Shown here in pieces: positions 17,693 through 26,343 of a stretch of DNA of 64,000 nucleotides (position 1 is the stretch's first letter; the number at the start of each line of letters is the position of its first letter). The DNA comes from Saprospiraceae bacterium (GTDB lineage: Bacteria > Bacteroidota > Bacteroidia > Chitinophagales > Saprospiraceae), in assembly GCA_016714895.1 (NCBI GenBank), contig JADKBV010000001.1, positions 806,001-870,000 of the forward strand. The letters are read 5' to 3'. A program made the translations under genes and the position numbers. Below the pieces are notes generated by a model, which had not been told where the DNA came from, did not search any database, and saw nothing but the letters and a program-made list of their open reading frames with translations.

Positions 17693-18470
17693 AAAAAATG
17701 TTGTTGTAAAAACTGCTTTGGTGACAGGAGCAACCTCCGGAATCGGTAAAGCTACAGCTACTATTTTTGCAAAACATGGATATAACGTCATCATTACGGG
17801 AAGAAGAAAAGAAAAACTCAAAGAACTTTCTTCTTACCTGACCAAAAAGTATGGGGTGGACATCCTGGAGCTTTGTTTTGACATCAGACACAATGACGAA
17901 GTAACCAAAGCCCTACAAGGTTTAAAAAAATCATGGACTAATATTGATGTTTTGGTAAATAACGCCGGTCTGGCGAGAGGTCTTCATCCGATTCATGAAG
18001 GAAGGCTCGATGATTGGGAAACCATGATTGATACCAACATTAAAGGTTTATTGTACATCACCCGCCTTGTCAGCCCGATGATGGTTGCCGCCGGAAAAGG
18101 ACACATTATCAATGTTTGTTCCACAGCAGGACATGAGACTTATCCTAACGGAAATGTATATTCAGCCACAAAATTTGCTGTGGATGCTTTGACAAAATCC
18201 ATGAGAGTAGATTTATATAAACACGGTATCAAAGTCGGTCAAGTGTCTCCCGGACATGTGGAAGAAACAGAATTTGCTTTGGTGCGTTTTGATAAAGATA
18301 CCCAAAAATCCAAAATTTATGAGGACTTTACTCCTTTGAAAGCCAAAGACGTGGCAGAAGTCATATATTATATGGCAAGCAGACCGAAACATGTCAACAT
18401 CCAGGATATTCTTTTAATGTCTTCCCAACAAGCGGGCAGTAATTTTATAGACAGGAGCGGCAGGAAGTAA
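17682..18470 (+). CDS. Short-chain dehydrogenase/reductase, YdfG-like
   Basis: This is a 262-residue SDR enzyme. The cofactor motif TGATSGIGKAT is near residue 15, the structural NNAGLA near 90, the catalytic Ser in VCSTAGHETYPNGN near 143 and the catalytic Tyr-Lys pair in YSATK near 157. The ITGRRKEKL segment after the second strand suggests NADP use. It resembles the YdfG type (3-hydroxy acid dehydrogenase), but substrate is not shown by sequence. The start overlaps the TlpA-like gene. Confidence 0.85.
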   Translation: MKVKKNVVVKTALVTGATSGIGKATATIFAKHGYNVIITGRRKEKLKELSSYLTKKYGVDILELCFDIRHNDEVTKALQGLKKSWTNIDVLVNNAGLARGLHPIHEGRLDDWETMIDTNIKGLLYITRLVSPMMVAAGKGHIINVCSTAGHETYPNGNVYSATKFAVDALTKSMRVDLYKHGIKVGQVSPGHVEETEFALVRFDKDTQKSKIYEDFTPLKAKDVAEVIYYMASRPKHVNIQDILLMSSQQAGSNFIDRSGRK

Positions 18471-18515
18471 AAACAACTGAACAAAGATGTATTGTTTGTT
18501 GTTTGGCTTTTTTAA
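18471..18515 (+). terminator. Weak hairpin between SDR and ferredoxin genes
   Basis: AAACAAC and GTTGTTT pair, with a second short AACA/TGTT pairing inside, followed by GGCTTTTTTAAC. It could be a weak terminator separating the SDR from the ferredoxin gene. The stem is A-T rich and imperfect. Confidence 0.35.
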
Positions 18516-18536
18516 CAAATCAAACTTAATTCCAAC

Positions 18537-18878
18537 ATGGCTACCATAAGCTTCACATTTGAAGATTCTTCTATTGCTCAAAAAACCATACAAAACGTAG
18601 AGTCAGGTATTTCAATTTTGGAAGTTGCCGAAGAAAATGACATCCATCTGAATCACAATTGCGGCGGCGTATGTGCCTGCTCCACTTGCCACGTATATGT
18701 ACAGAAAGGAGAAGAATTTCTGGAAGAAATTTCAGATAAAGAAGAAGATTTTATCGACAGAGCAATCAATCCGAAACTGGAATCCCGTTTGGGTTGTCAA
18801 TGTATCATTCTGGAGGATGATGCTGTCATTGAGGTAATGATACCTGATCAGAAACAAATTATAGGTCACGAACATTAA
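18537..18878 (+). CDS. 2Fe-2S ferredoxin of the ISC/adrenodoxin type
   Basis: This small electron carrier of 113 residues shows the adrenodoxin-type cluster ligands: C42, C47 and C50 in CGGVCACSTC, and a fourth in RLGCQC near residue 87. It is preceded by HLNHN as in bacterial Fdx proteins that serve iron-sulfur cluster assembly. The next gene is iscX, which supports a role in Fe-S assembly, although the core isc or suf genes are not in the window. It is spaced 10 bases before iscX. Confidence 0.92.
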   Translation: MATISFTFEDSSIAQKTIQNVESGISILEVAEENDIHLNHNCGGVCACSTCHVYVQKGEEFLEEISDKEEDFIDRAINPKLESRLGCQCIILEDDAVIEVMIPDQKQIIGHEH

Positions 18879-18888
18879 AAACAACAAA

Positions 18889-19134
18889 ATGTCTTTTGAA
18901 AATCTGGACAATATGCCCATTTTCTGGCAGGACCATGAAGATGTCGCCATGAAACTTTACGAAAAATTCGGTGACGAATTTACAGAATCAAAAATCTACA
19001 GAATCCGGTTTACAGATTTAATGGACTGGATCATGGAAATCCCGAATTTTGAAGGAAAAAGAGAAGATTGTAACGAAGCACACCTCGAACAAATTCAGGC
19101 AAAATGGGTCTATGAGTGGCGAGATAATCAATAA
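18889..19134 (+). CDS. iscX: IscX, small Fe-S cluster assembly protein
   Basis: This 81-residue acidic protein has IRFTDLMDWIMEIPNF and the C-terminal HLEQIQAKWVYEW, matching the IscX family (RFTDxxxWI and the terminal ILxxWxxE). IscX binds IscS and iron and modulates cluster assembly. Here it lies directly after a 2Fe-2S ferredoxin gene, as in other isc clusters, but outside any iscSUA operon. The N-terminus MSFENLDNMPIFWQDHEDV is slightly longer than in Escherichia coli. The overlapping ATG of kdsC follows after three bases. Confidence 0.85.
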   Translation: MSFENLDNMPIFWQDHEDVAMKLYEKFGDEFTESKIYRIRFTDLMDWIMEIPNFEGKREDCNEAHLEQIQAKWVYEWRDNQ

Positions 19135-19137
19135 AAG

Positions 19138-19638
19138 ATGATTCGACACGAAGCTTTTCATAAAATTACCACATTTATTTTTGATGTAGACGGTGTATTT
19201 ACCAACTCTCAGGTGTTGGTCCTGGAAAACGGAGACCTGCTCAGATCAATGAACACCCGTGATGGACAAGCAGTTAAGCTGGCTCTTCAAGCGGGATACA
19301 ATCTGGGCATTATCACCAAAGGTTTAAGTGAAGGAGTGCGAATCCGATTTGAAAATCTCGGAATACCCTATATTTTTGATAAAGTTGAAAATAAAAGGGA
19401 TGCTTTACACCAATTTTTAGAAAAGTGCCCCGTAAATAAAGAAGAGATTCTATATGTTGGTGATGATATTCCCGATCTTGCCATCTATCCTTTGGTTGGC
19501 ATCTCCGCTTGCCCTTCAGATGGAGCATTTGACAATCTTGGCAAAGCAGATTATATATGCCGGCTTGCAGGTGGCATGGGTTGTGTCCGGGAAATCATTG
19601 AAAAAGTGATGAGAATTCAGGGTAAATGGGATTTTTAA
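19138..19638 (+). CDS. kdsC: KdsC-type 3-deoxy-D-manno-octulosonate 8-phosphate phosphatase
   Basis: KdsC hydrolyses Kdo 8-phosphate to Kdo for lipopolysaccharide synthesis. This 166-residue HAD protein shows the nucleophile motif FDVDGVFTNS near residue 17, NTRDGQAVKLALQAG, the ITKG motif near residue 61, the KxxAL region (ENKRDAL) and the YVGDDIPDLAIY motif near 106. The matching Kdo synthase kdsA is in this window at 30189-30999. The gene overlaps the following prenyltransferase gene by 13 bases. Confidence 0.9.
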   Translation: MIRHEAFHKITTFIFDVDGVFTNSQVLVLENGDLLRSMNTRDGQAVKLALQAGYNLGIITKGLSEGVRIRFENLGIPYIFDKVENKRDALHQFLEKCPVNKEEILYVGDDIPDLAIYPLVGISACPSDGAFDNLGKADYICRLAGGMGCVREIIEKVMRIQGKWDF

Positions 19639-20576
19639 CCATAACATGGCCCTACCTGTTTATCCTCAGACCCAAAAATCTGGCTCTGATTGGTTTTACC
19701 ATGACGGTTTTACAATACGGAGTTATCCACCGGATTACAAAAGGTGCACCGGTATTAGATGATTATGGATTTATCCTGTTTGTCCTCACAACCTTGCTTA
19801 TCGCCGCAAGCGGTAATCTGGTAAATGACATTTTTGACAGAAATACCGACAAAATCAACAAACCCGAAAAAACGTATATTCCACACATTATTTCCTTAAA
19901 ACAAGCCTGGATCTATTATCTTGTCTTGGTTTTTATTGGTTTTGTACTGGCGCTGTACATCGGTTTTTCTACCGGTCATCTTGCTGATATCTGGATATAT
20001 CCTGTGGCAGTATCCGGTTTGTACTTTTATGCCAAACAATTCAAATCCAGTATTTTAATAGGAAATATGATCGTAAGTGCCTTTATTTCTTTGGTTTGGG
20101 GCATTCTTTTTTATGTCGAATTTTCATCCCAAAACGTATCGGTCATTCAACAAACACATCACCAAATCATTTTATACACTTTGTGTATTCCTTATATGCT
20201 GTTTGCTTTTTTGATCAATATGATCAGAGAGATGGTAAAAGATATGCTGGATATAGAAGGAGATAAAAAAACAGGTGTTCAAACTTTTCCAATCATTTAC
20301 GGCATTAAAAATACAAAAAATGTAATCTCTTTAACAACATTAATGTTGGTCTCCGGTATCATATTTTGGTTATTTACTTCAAAAATGACTGAAGGATTTG
20401 AAAACAGATTTTTTTATCTCATATTTATCATCCTGCCGTTGATTTTGGTATTGACCAAAACAAACACAGCTGTTATAAAAAAAGAGTTTCAGTTTTTGAG
20501 TTCTGTCCTGAAACTCATTATGGTTTTTGCCTTGATCGGAATGATATTAATAACAAAAAACGGAAACTTAATATGA
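19626..20576 (+). CDS. UbiA-family prenyltransferase
   Basis: This is a polytopic integral membrane protein of 316 residues that transfers a prenyl chain to an aromatic or glycerol phosphate acceptor. Both acidic motifs of UbiA enzymes are present: NDIFDRNTDKINKP near residue 75 and DMLDIEGDKKTG near residue 200. About eight hydrophobic segments are visible. In Bacteroidota this subgroup is often annotated as geranylgeranylglycerol-phosphate transferase, but the substrate cannot be fixed from sequence. It overlaps kdsC by 13 bases and shares an ATGA overlap with maf, indicating translational coupling. Confidence 0.85.
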   Translation: MGFLTITWPYLFILRPKNLALIGFTMTVLQYGVIHRITKGAPVLDDYGFILFVLTTLLIAASGNLVNDIFDRNTDKINKPEKTYIPHIISLKQAWIYYLVLVFIGFVLALYIGFSTGHLADIWIYPVAVSGLYFYAKQFKSSILIGNMIVSAFISLVWGILFYVEFSSQNVSVIQQTHHQIILYTLCIPYMLFAFLINMIREMVKDMLDIEGDKKTGVQTFPIIYGIKNTKNVISLTTLMLVSGIIFWLFTSKMTEGFENRFFYLIFIILPLILVLTKTNTAVIKKEFQFLSSVLKLIMVFALIGMILITKNGNLI

Positions 20577-21139
20577 TTACGCGTTGTATTTTAGGGTCTC
20601 AGTCACCAAGGCGCAAACAATTGATGGAAACTATGGGCTTCCCTTTTGAAGTTATGGTTTCAGACGCCGAAGAAGATTTTCCGGACACCATGCCTGTTCA
20701 TGAAGTAGCGTGTTTTTTGGCAACCAAAAAAGCAAAAGTTTTACTGCCACTCATTCCCGACCAGACAGTTTTAGTGACCGCTGACAGTACTGTAATCTGT
20801 AATGGAAAAATATATAATAAACCAGAAAACCGGAATGAAGCAATTCAGATGTTGACGGCCCTTTCCGGAAAAGAACACGAAGTAATCACTGGTGTATGGA
20901 TCGGAAATCACCAGAAAGAAATGTCATTTAGTGATTCTACTTTTGTGACATTTGCAGCGTTGAACCTTCAAGAAATCGAATTTTACGTAGACAACTATAA
21001 ACCCTACGATAAGGCGGGAGCATATGGTATACAAGACTGGATAGGTACGACATCTGTTATTTCAATCAAAGGCTCATACACCAATGTAATGGGTCTGCCT
21101 ACCCACCCGGTATACCGGATCCTAAAACAATATTTTTAA
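20573..21139 (+). CDS. maf: Maf-family nucleotide pyrophosphatase
   Basis: Maf proteins hydrolyse noncanonical or pyrimidine nucleoside triphosphates and affect septum formation in some bacteria. The 188-residue protein has LGSQSPRRKQLM near the start, ATKKAKVL, the TADSTVICNGKIYNKP substrate loop near residue 64, the EHEVITGV segment and the YDKAGAYGIQ motif near residue 144. It starts within the stop of the prenyltransferase gene (ATGA) and ends the forward run that began at 16376. Confidence 0.92.
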   Translation: MITRCILGSQSPRRKQLMETMGFPFEVMVSDAEEDFPDTMPVHEVACFLATKKAKVLLPLIPDQTVLVTADSTVICNGKIYNKPENRNEAIQMLTALSGKEHEVITGVWIGNHQKEMSFSDSTFVTFAALNLQEIEFYVDNYKPYDKAGAYGIQDWIGTTSVISIKGSYTNVMGLPTHPVYRILKQYF

Positions 21140-21163
21140 TAAATAACTTTTCAGTAGTTCTTC

Positions 21164-21219
21164 AAAAAAAATGTATTGATACCATCATCCAAATTTTGGG
21201 GTTGACGATATCAATACAT
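21164..21219 (-). terminator. Terminator after the CBM48 gene
   Basis: ATGTATTGATA (21171-21181) and TATCAATACAT (21209-21219) are perfectly complementary, with a further imperfect TCATCC/GGGTTGA pairing inside the 27-base spacer. On the minus strand the hairpin is followed by a run of T (A-run at 21164-21171), so it serves the gene at 21245. Maf has no T-run on its side. Confidence 0.8.
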
Positions 21220-21244
21220 TCAGGAAATGATCGGATGAATCCGA

Positions 21245-21844
21245 TTATTTTTTTGCCGGCTTTGCAGCCTTTTTAGCTGCAGGTTTTTCAGCAGATTTTG
21301 TGGCTTTAGGTGCAGGAGCTGCTTTTGGAGTAGCAACCTTTTTTTCTGTTTTTGCCGCAGGTTTTTCAACCTTTTTTTCTGCTGCCTTTTTAGCAGGTGA
21401 AGTGACTGCTTTTGCTGCCTTTACTTCTTTTTTTTCAGCTTTAACGGCAGGTTTTGTAACAACTTTTTCAGCAACAACTTTTACACCTGCCTTTTTAGGA
21501 GCAACTTCTTTTTTAGTAGCAGCTTTAACCTCAACTTGTGGCAAAACCAAAACACTGTTATTGACACCTGCAAACGGAGACGGTGAATAGTTGTCTGCAT
21601 TAAAATCATTTTCCCAGATATTGTTATCGATCAGGTATTTGAATTCATAGGTTCCGGGTGCAAGGTCCACAGAGGCAGAAAATTCTGTTTTTCCTGATTT
21701 CAAAGCAATTCCTTTGGAAGGTTCCCAATTGTTGAAATCTCCTAATAGGGCTACTGATTTTTTACCTTGTAATGCTGTAACTGGTAATGAAAATGTTACT
21801 TTGTATATTCCTTTTGCGGAAACATAACTTTTTTTGATGCTCAT
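21245..21844 (-). CDS. CBM48/AMPK-type glycogen-binding domain with histone-H1-like tail
   Basis: This 199-residue protein joins two very different parts. Residues 1 to about 100 are a family 48 carbohydrate-binding (isoamylase N-terminal/AMPK-beta) domain, with SVALLGDFNNWEP, the GTYEFKYLIDNNIWENDF turn and a terminal NSVLVLP strand. Residues about 105-199 are Lys-, Ala- and Pro-rich low-complexity repeats (KKA, PAA, KPA types), like bacterial histone H1-like tails. No signal peptide is seen. The fusion suggests a soluble protein that binds glycogen and also a polyanion, perhaps nucleic acid. This is an inference. The gene stands alone with its own terminator. Confidence 0.8.
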   Translation of the reverse strand: MSIKKSYVSAKGIYKVTFSLPVTALQGKKSVALLGDFNNWEPSKGIALKSGKTEFSASVDLAPGTYEFKYLIDNNIWENDFNADNYSPSPFAGVNNSVLVLPQVEVKAATKKEVAPKKAGVKVVAEKVVTKPAVKAEKKEVKAAKAVTSPAKKAAEKKVEKPAAKTEKKVATPKAAPAPKATKSAEKPAAKKAAKPAKK

Positions 21845-22064
21845 GATCTTATTTTTATATTAAAAATGAAATTTTGAATTTAAACAATTAACAATCAATT
21901 TGTTAATTCCTGATTTCGCCACAAAATTACATAAGATTATATATATAAATTAAGCATCATACAAGTTTATAAAATAATTAACAATAAATTTTTTTCTTAT
22001 TTACAAAATAATATTTTGCAAACATCCCCTATCATTTCGGAAAACCAATAAGTATTTTGTATAT

Positions 22065-22664
22065 TTATACTCTTCCGTGTGTTTGAATATAGGTTTCAAT
22101 GACAGGTCCAAAACTCGAATGTTCTTCTTTGAGAACTGCTGAAGCTATATCTCCAACCTCCATATCACTGGTAATCAGCACTTTAGACTGGTGAAGAATA
22201 CTACCTTTATCATATTCTTCATTGACTAAATGAATTGTACAACCTGATATAGTATCCCCTGATCTTTTGACTGCTTCGTGAACATAATGGCCGTACATGC
22301 CTTTTCCACCATATTTTGGCAAAAGGGACGGGTGGATGTTAAATATTTTATTTGGAAAGGCAATAACCAGAAAGTCAGGTATTTTTTTTAAAAAACCTGC
22401 CAAAACGAGGTAGTCGATATGATAGGATTTCAACATTTGCAAAACGGCAGACTCTTCCAGCAGGTTTTTGCCTGAAATAATTTGTACAGGTACATCATAT
22501 TCCTTTCCTAAAGCGAATACGCCGGATTGTGGATTGTTGGTCACAAACAAAGAAACCCTTATATAATCGTGATTTTTGAAAAATATTGTTAAGGCCTTGG
22601 CATTTGAACCTCCTCCGGAGGCAAACACAGCTAGATGGACTTGTTTTTGATCCACAGACTTCAT
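22065..22664 (-). CDS. purN: Phosphoribosylglycinamide formyltransferase
   Basis: PurN adds the formyl group from 10-formyl-THF to GAR in purine synthesis. The true ATG is at 22664 (MKSVDQ); the frame extends one TTG codon further. Motifs are FASGGGSNAKAL near residue 15, the catalytic Asn-His in KIFNIHPSLLP near residue 106, the GGKGMYG loop and the Asp region EEYDKGSIL near 150. The ATG overlaps the stop of the PorD gene as TGATG, indicating translational coupling. It is the last gene of the bamD-rpoZ-coaBC-porD-purN run. Confidence 0.92.
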   Translation of the reverse strand: MKSVDQKQVHLAVFASGGGSNAKALTIFFKNHDYIRVSLFVTNNPQSGVFALGKEYDVPVQIISGKNLLEESAVLQMLKSYHIDYLVLAGFLKKIPDFLVIAFPNKIFNIHPSLLPKYGGKGMYGHYVHEAVKRSGDTISGCTIHLVNEEYDKGSILHQSKVLITSDMEVGDIASAVLKEEHSSFGPVIETYIQTHGRV

Positions 22665-23575
22665 CAATTCTCAAGTGCTCTGTAATCGCCAGCTTTTGAC
22701 TTATCCATTTTTACCATTGTTTCAGTCACTCTTCCCCGCTGTCCTCGGTCTGCAATTTTAAAAATTTCAATAATTTCAGTTTTTTTAGCGTTTCCGAACA
22801 TTTGAATAATCATCGAATTCGGGTAGGCCGTGTCCGCTTGTCCCATATTCAAAAGTGAACTCAGGATAATGGCCCTGCTTTTAGCATCGTCTTCAAACAT
22901 TTTGTCGAGTCCCATTCGATGATAATCATAAAAGGCTTCACGGTAGGGTCTGAAAGCAGGATGCGTCATATTTTCAAAAAAATAATATCTATTTCTTTTA
23001 TTTCCTGTATCTTTTGTCCATCCTCTGTCAAAAGCAACTCCCGAAGGCAGACCTGTCACCACTTCACGGGCCATATCGAGATAAGGTTCTCCGCCAACCA
23101 GACTAAATGAGTCAAAATCAACCGCCAACGACATGTAACAATAAAAAGAAAGGATGGATGACAGGTTATCGTAGAAATTATTGGTGGTTTTTAATAAAGG
23201 TTCAACTCCGGTAAATGTAAAAGTAACAAATTTGTCAATAAAACTTATCATCGGTGAATCATAACCAGAAGCATAAACCGGCCGGGAGGTCTGTAATATA
23301 ATTTCCGCTTCAAAAGTGGTAGGATTTACTTCATTGGTGATATTCATCTGAAGTACACCTTTGATTTTTTCGTGATTTTCAAAGACTTCTTCTGTCCATC
23401 GGGTATTGTTGATAAAATCTCTGATTTGATTCTCCAATCCGCTGAAAACAGTTTTGTCGACGGTCAGGTTGGCCTGAATATCCACTTTAACAGAAAAATC
23501 CAGCTCTTGTGAAAATAGAACGTTCCCGTTTATTAATAAAAAGGCAAAAATAAAAATATTTCGGATCATGAACAT
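22664..23575 (-). CDS. porD: PorD-type T9SS-associated exported protein (DUF4835)
   Basis: This 303-residue exported protein matches the DUF4835 pattern, called PorD in type IX secretion systems. It has a signal peptide (NIFIFAFLLINGNVLFSQ), the ELDFSVKVDIQAN start, NFYDNLSSILSFYCYMSLAVDFDSF, MAREVVTGLPSGVAFDRGW, FRPYREAFYDYHRMGLDKM and the tail MVKMDKSKAGDYRALEN. It is required for T9SS activity in other bacteria, probably through a periplasmic or outer membrane role. A second ATG at 23569 is a possible start. The coupling with purN through TGATG suggests co-transcription from the bamD run. It is the only clear T9SS machine component in the window. Confidence 0.8.
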   Translation of the reverse strand: MFMIRNIFIFAFLLINGNVLFSQELDFSVKVDIQANLTVDKTVFSGLENQIRDFINNTRWTEEVFENHEKIKGVLQMNITNEVNPTTFEAEIILQTSRPVYASGYDSPMISFIDKFVTFTFTGVEPLLKTTNNFYDNLSSILSFYCYMSLAVDFDSFSLVGGEPYLDMAREVVTGLPSGVAFDRGWTKDTGNKRNRYYFFENMTHPAFRPYREAFYDYHRMGLDKMFEDDAKSRAIILSSLLNMGQADTAYPNSMIIQMFGNAKKTEIIEIFKIADRGQRGRVTETMVKMDKSKAGDYRALEN

Positions 23576-23623
23576 AAAACGTTGATTTCTACATTAGAAT
23601 ATAACGGGATTTTTTTAAAATTG

Positions 23624-24832
23624 TTATTGACTCTTCAATTTTTGACAAACCATGTCGAGTATGTCCATAGCAACTTCCGACTTTGGTTTAAGGGGATATT
23701 CCCTGATATCGCCATCTTTGTCAAGAATAGTCACTTTGTTGGTATCCGTCTGAAAACCCGCCCCGGTATCATTTAATGAATTTAAAACCAAAAGGTCAAA
23801 CTGTTTTTTCTGTAACTTTTTTTGTGCGTTTTCCAATTCATCATTTGTTTCCAAAGCAAAACCCACAGTAATCTGATTTTCTCTTTTTCTTTTACCCAAC
23901 TCTGATGCTATATCAATTGTTTTAACCAATTCCAGCAAAAATTCAGGATTTTGTTTTTTGATTTTTTGATCACTGATGGTTTTGGGTTTATAATCCGCCA
24001 CAGCAGCAGCAAAAATCGTTATGTCTGAATCCTTAAAAACAGACTCGCAAGCAAAAAACATATCGTCCGAAGAATTGACTGATATAACGTTTATTGATTT
24101 TTCTTTGGGCTGTATCATAGAAGGTCCGAGGACTAAAGTCACCTCTGCACCGGCAGCTGCAAAAACGTCAGCGATGGCGATTCCCATTTTACCACTTGAG
24201 GCATTTCCAATAAATCTAACCGGGTCGATCTGCTCATGCGTCGGTCCGGCAGTAATCAGTACTTTTTTTCCCTGTAACTTTTGTTTTGCTGAAAAATAGT
24301 TTTGTATAAAACCCAAAATAAATTCAGGTTCTGCCATTCTTCCTTCACCACTCAATCCTGAAGCCAACTCTCCTTTCCCGACGGGAATCAAATGATTTCC
24401 GTAAGATTGTAAAAGGGCCACATTTTTTTTGGTTGATGGATGCTGCCACATGTCAAGATCCATGGCAGGCGCAAAAAATACAGGACATTTGGCCGATAGG
24501 TACACGGCAAGAAGCATATTGTCGACTTTGCCCGAAGCCATTTTTGACATGGTAGATGCGGTAACCGGAGCAATAACCATCAGATCAGCCCACAAACCCA
24601 ATTCCACATGATTGTTCCATTGGTTTGCATCCGACCATTGATGATATACCGGATTTTTTGAAAGGGTACTGAAAGTCAGAGGAGTCACAAAGGTCGCAGC
24701 AGATTCTGTAATGACCACCTTAACTTCTGCCCCTTCACTGATCAGCAATCTGCAGAGAAATACTGTTTTGTAGGCAGCGATACTGCCACAAACACCAACA
24801 ATGATTTTTTTATTTCTGAGGTTTGTAAACAT
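23624..24832 (-). CDS. coaBC: CoaBC, bifunctional phosphopantothenoylcysteine decarboxylase/ligase
   Basis: This bifunctional enzyme makes 4-phosphopantetheine for coenzyme A. The N-terminal FMN-dependent decarboxylase part has GVCGSIAAYKT at residue 13, NHVELGLWADLM with the catalytic His, APVTASTMSKMA and PAMDLDMWQHP near residue 123. The C-terminal ligase part has ITAGPTHEQIDPVRFIGNASSGKMG near residue 195 and AAVADYKP. The length of 402 is typical. It begins 12 bases after rpoZ ends. Confidence 0.95.
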   Translation of the reverse strand: MFTNLRNKKIIVGVCGSIAAYKTVFLCRLLISEGAEVKVVITESAATFVTPLTFSTLSKNPVYHQWSDANQWNNHVELGLWADLMVIAPVTASTMSKMASGKVDNMLLAVYLSAKCPVFFAPAMDLDMWQHPSTKKNVALLQSYGNHLIPVGKGELASGLSGEGRMAEPEFILGFIQNYFSAKQKLQGKKVLITAGPTHEQIDPVRFIGNASSGKMGIAIADVFAAAGAEVTLVLGPSMIQPKEKSINVISVNSSDDMFFACESVFKDSDITIFAAAVADYKPKTISDQKIKKQNPEFLLELVKTIDIASELGKRKRENQITVGFALETNDELENAQKKLQKKQFDLLVLNSLNDTGAGFQTDTNKVTILDKDGDIREYPLKPKSEVAMDILDMVCQKLKSQ

Positions 24833-24844
24833 GACCTGACATGT

Positions 24845-25189
24845 TTACTCTTCTGCAGTTTTTTCTCTTTCTTTGTATTCAAAAGAAAGTTCATGATTGA
24901 TAAACTCTTCGGTAGCAATCAGAATCGGATTTGGAAGTCTTTCGTAAAACTTACTGATTTCGATTTGTTCTTTGTTTTCCAGAATTTCTTCTATGGTGTC
25001 AGAAGTTGAAGCAAATTCTTCCAACTTAGCATGCAATTCCTGTTTAAGATCTGTGGAAATCTCTTCAGCTCTTTTGGTAATCACTGCCAATGTTTCGTAA
25101 ATACTGGATGTTGCTTTTGCCAGTGATTTGATGTTTCTGGCTTTAACATTGGGATCCAGACCCTGAACTCTTGTTTTAATATCCGACAT
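24845..25189 (-). CDS. rpoZ: RNA polymerase omega subunit (Bacteroidota type)
   Basis: This 114-residue protein has the helical pattern of the Bacteroidota omega subunit (SSIYETLAVITKRAEEI, ELHAKLEEFASTSDTIEEILENKEQIEISKFYERLPNP), with SxYExLxxxxKRAxxI as the core. It helps assemble and stabilise RNA polymerase. Its place between bamD and coaBC is the standard arrangement in this phylum, which gives much of my confidence. Its start overlaps the bamD stop in TAATG. Confidence 0.88.
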   Translation of the reverse strand: MSDIKTRVQGLDPNVKARNIKSLAKATSSIYETLAVITKRAEEISTDLKQELHAKLEEFASTSDTIEEILENKEQIEISKFYERLPNPILIATEEFINHELSFEYKEREKTAEE

Positions 25190-25986
25190 TATGACAATTT
25201 TTTTAATGCTTCTGAAATGACTTTTTTATATGTTTTTAACTCTCCTTTCCTTTTGGATTTAGGATGTTTTTTTTCAAATACTTCTACAAATTTATTAGCT
25301 TCCTCATACCTTTCCTTTTGTTTGTCGATAACACTTTTTTCCGCAAGCAGAATGGAAGATTTGATCATTAAAAATCTGACTTCTTCCATTTTTTGGGTCT
25401 CCGGAAATTCGTTGATAAAATTCTGAAAAGAGGTATTAGCAGACTGGAACTGACCGATTTTATAGTACAACATACCTTCTTCATAGGCTTTGAGTTCCAG
25501 TTTAGAACGCATTTGGTCCAATAGTTTGGTGGCTTCTTCCGCTCTTTCCGTATAAGGATACAAATTGATAAACTGTTCAAATCCTTCCATTGCTTTCAGC
25601 GTATACGTCTGATCAAGCCGGTGATTAGGTGACAATTTATAATTGGAATATGCAGCCATATATTCTGCTTCCTCCCTGTTCTGGCTGTTGCCGAATGTAG
25701 AAGCATAATTTTTAAAATACGTACTTGCCAGAATATAATCATTAGAATAATAATGGCAATATGCATAGTTAAAAAACAACTCTTCAGCCTCTTGTCTGCC
25801 CCGATAGTATTGAATAACCAGGTCATACAATCCTAAAGCGCGTTCATATTCTTTTTCTTTATAATATCTTTGGGCCGCTTTATACATTCTTTCAGGATTA
25901 TTACTCGTCCTGATCGATTCGTATTCAGACTTGCACGAAATCAGAAAAAAAGATAAAAATGCTACGAAATAAACGATTCTGCTCAT
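25189..25986 (-). CDS. bamD: BamD outer membrane assembly lipoprotein
   Basis: BamD is the essential lipoprotein partner of BamA in outer membrane beta-barrel assembly. The signal sequence ends with LISC (Cys near residue 18). The protein has TPR-like repeats (YYKEKEYERALGLYDLVIQYY, YSNDYILASTYFKNYAS, KAMEGFEQFINLYPYTER, YKIGQFQSANTSFQNFINEFPET), as in other BamD proteins of about 265 residues. It starts the run with rpoZ, coaBC, porD and purN. Confidence 0.9.
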   Translation of the reverse strand: MSRIVYFVAFLSFFLISCKSEYESIRTSNNPERMYKAAQRYYKEKEYERALGLYDLVIQYYRGRQEAEELFFNYAYCHYYSNDYILASTYFKNYASTFGNSQNREEAEYMAAYSNYKLSPNHRLDQTYTLKAMEGFEQFINLYPYTERAEEATKLLDQMRSKLELKAYEEGMLYYKIGQFQSANTSFQNFINEFPETQKMEEVRFLMIKSSILLAEKSVIDKQKERYEEANKFVEVFEKKHPKSKRKGELKTYKKVISEALKKLS

Positions 25987-26343
25987 AAGGGTGCAAAAGT
26001 AAGGCTAAATAATGATATAAACAATAGTTTTACAAGGAAACGTAAACAAAAACGGAATGGTGGGAATATATAGTATAAAAAAAAGTAAAATAATCAAAAC
26101 CCTTTCTTCCATAAAAAATACTATCAAAATTTAATTTTCATTATCAAAGACAAACTTTATCTTTATTCTGTCATATCGGCATAAAAATATGTAAATAAAT
26201 ATTTTATTTTGTAATAGTAATTTTCTCTAACCAATAGTATTTCACATCTCTTTCAAATCGCAAGCACTTATGGCTAAACCAATAATTTCAATTATAAATA
26301 TTTTACAAGGCCTCAGACAGGTAACTGATAATAATGTTGAAAA
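25987..26343. other. AT-rich non-coding stretch upstream of the dehydrogenase gene
   Basis: About 360 bases between bamD and the E1 dehydrogenase have no credible ORF on either strand. It is AT-rich and homopolymer-rich. Short open frames on the minus strand show no start, composition or motif that would make them genes. The dehydrogenase promoter lies just after this stretch (26344-26375). Confidence 0.6.

Noticed and set aside
21245..21530. Lys/Ala-rich repeats that look like a tandem repeat array
   Set aside because: They are coding repeats of the basic tail of the CBM48 protein, not a separate DNA repeat element.
26000..26340. A small gene in the AT-rich region before the dehydrogenase gene
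   Set aside because: Only short frames without start signals or motifs; composition is non-coding.
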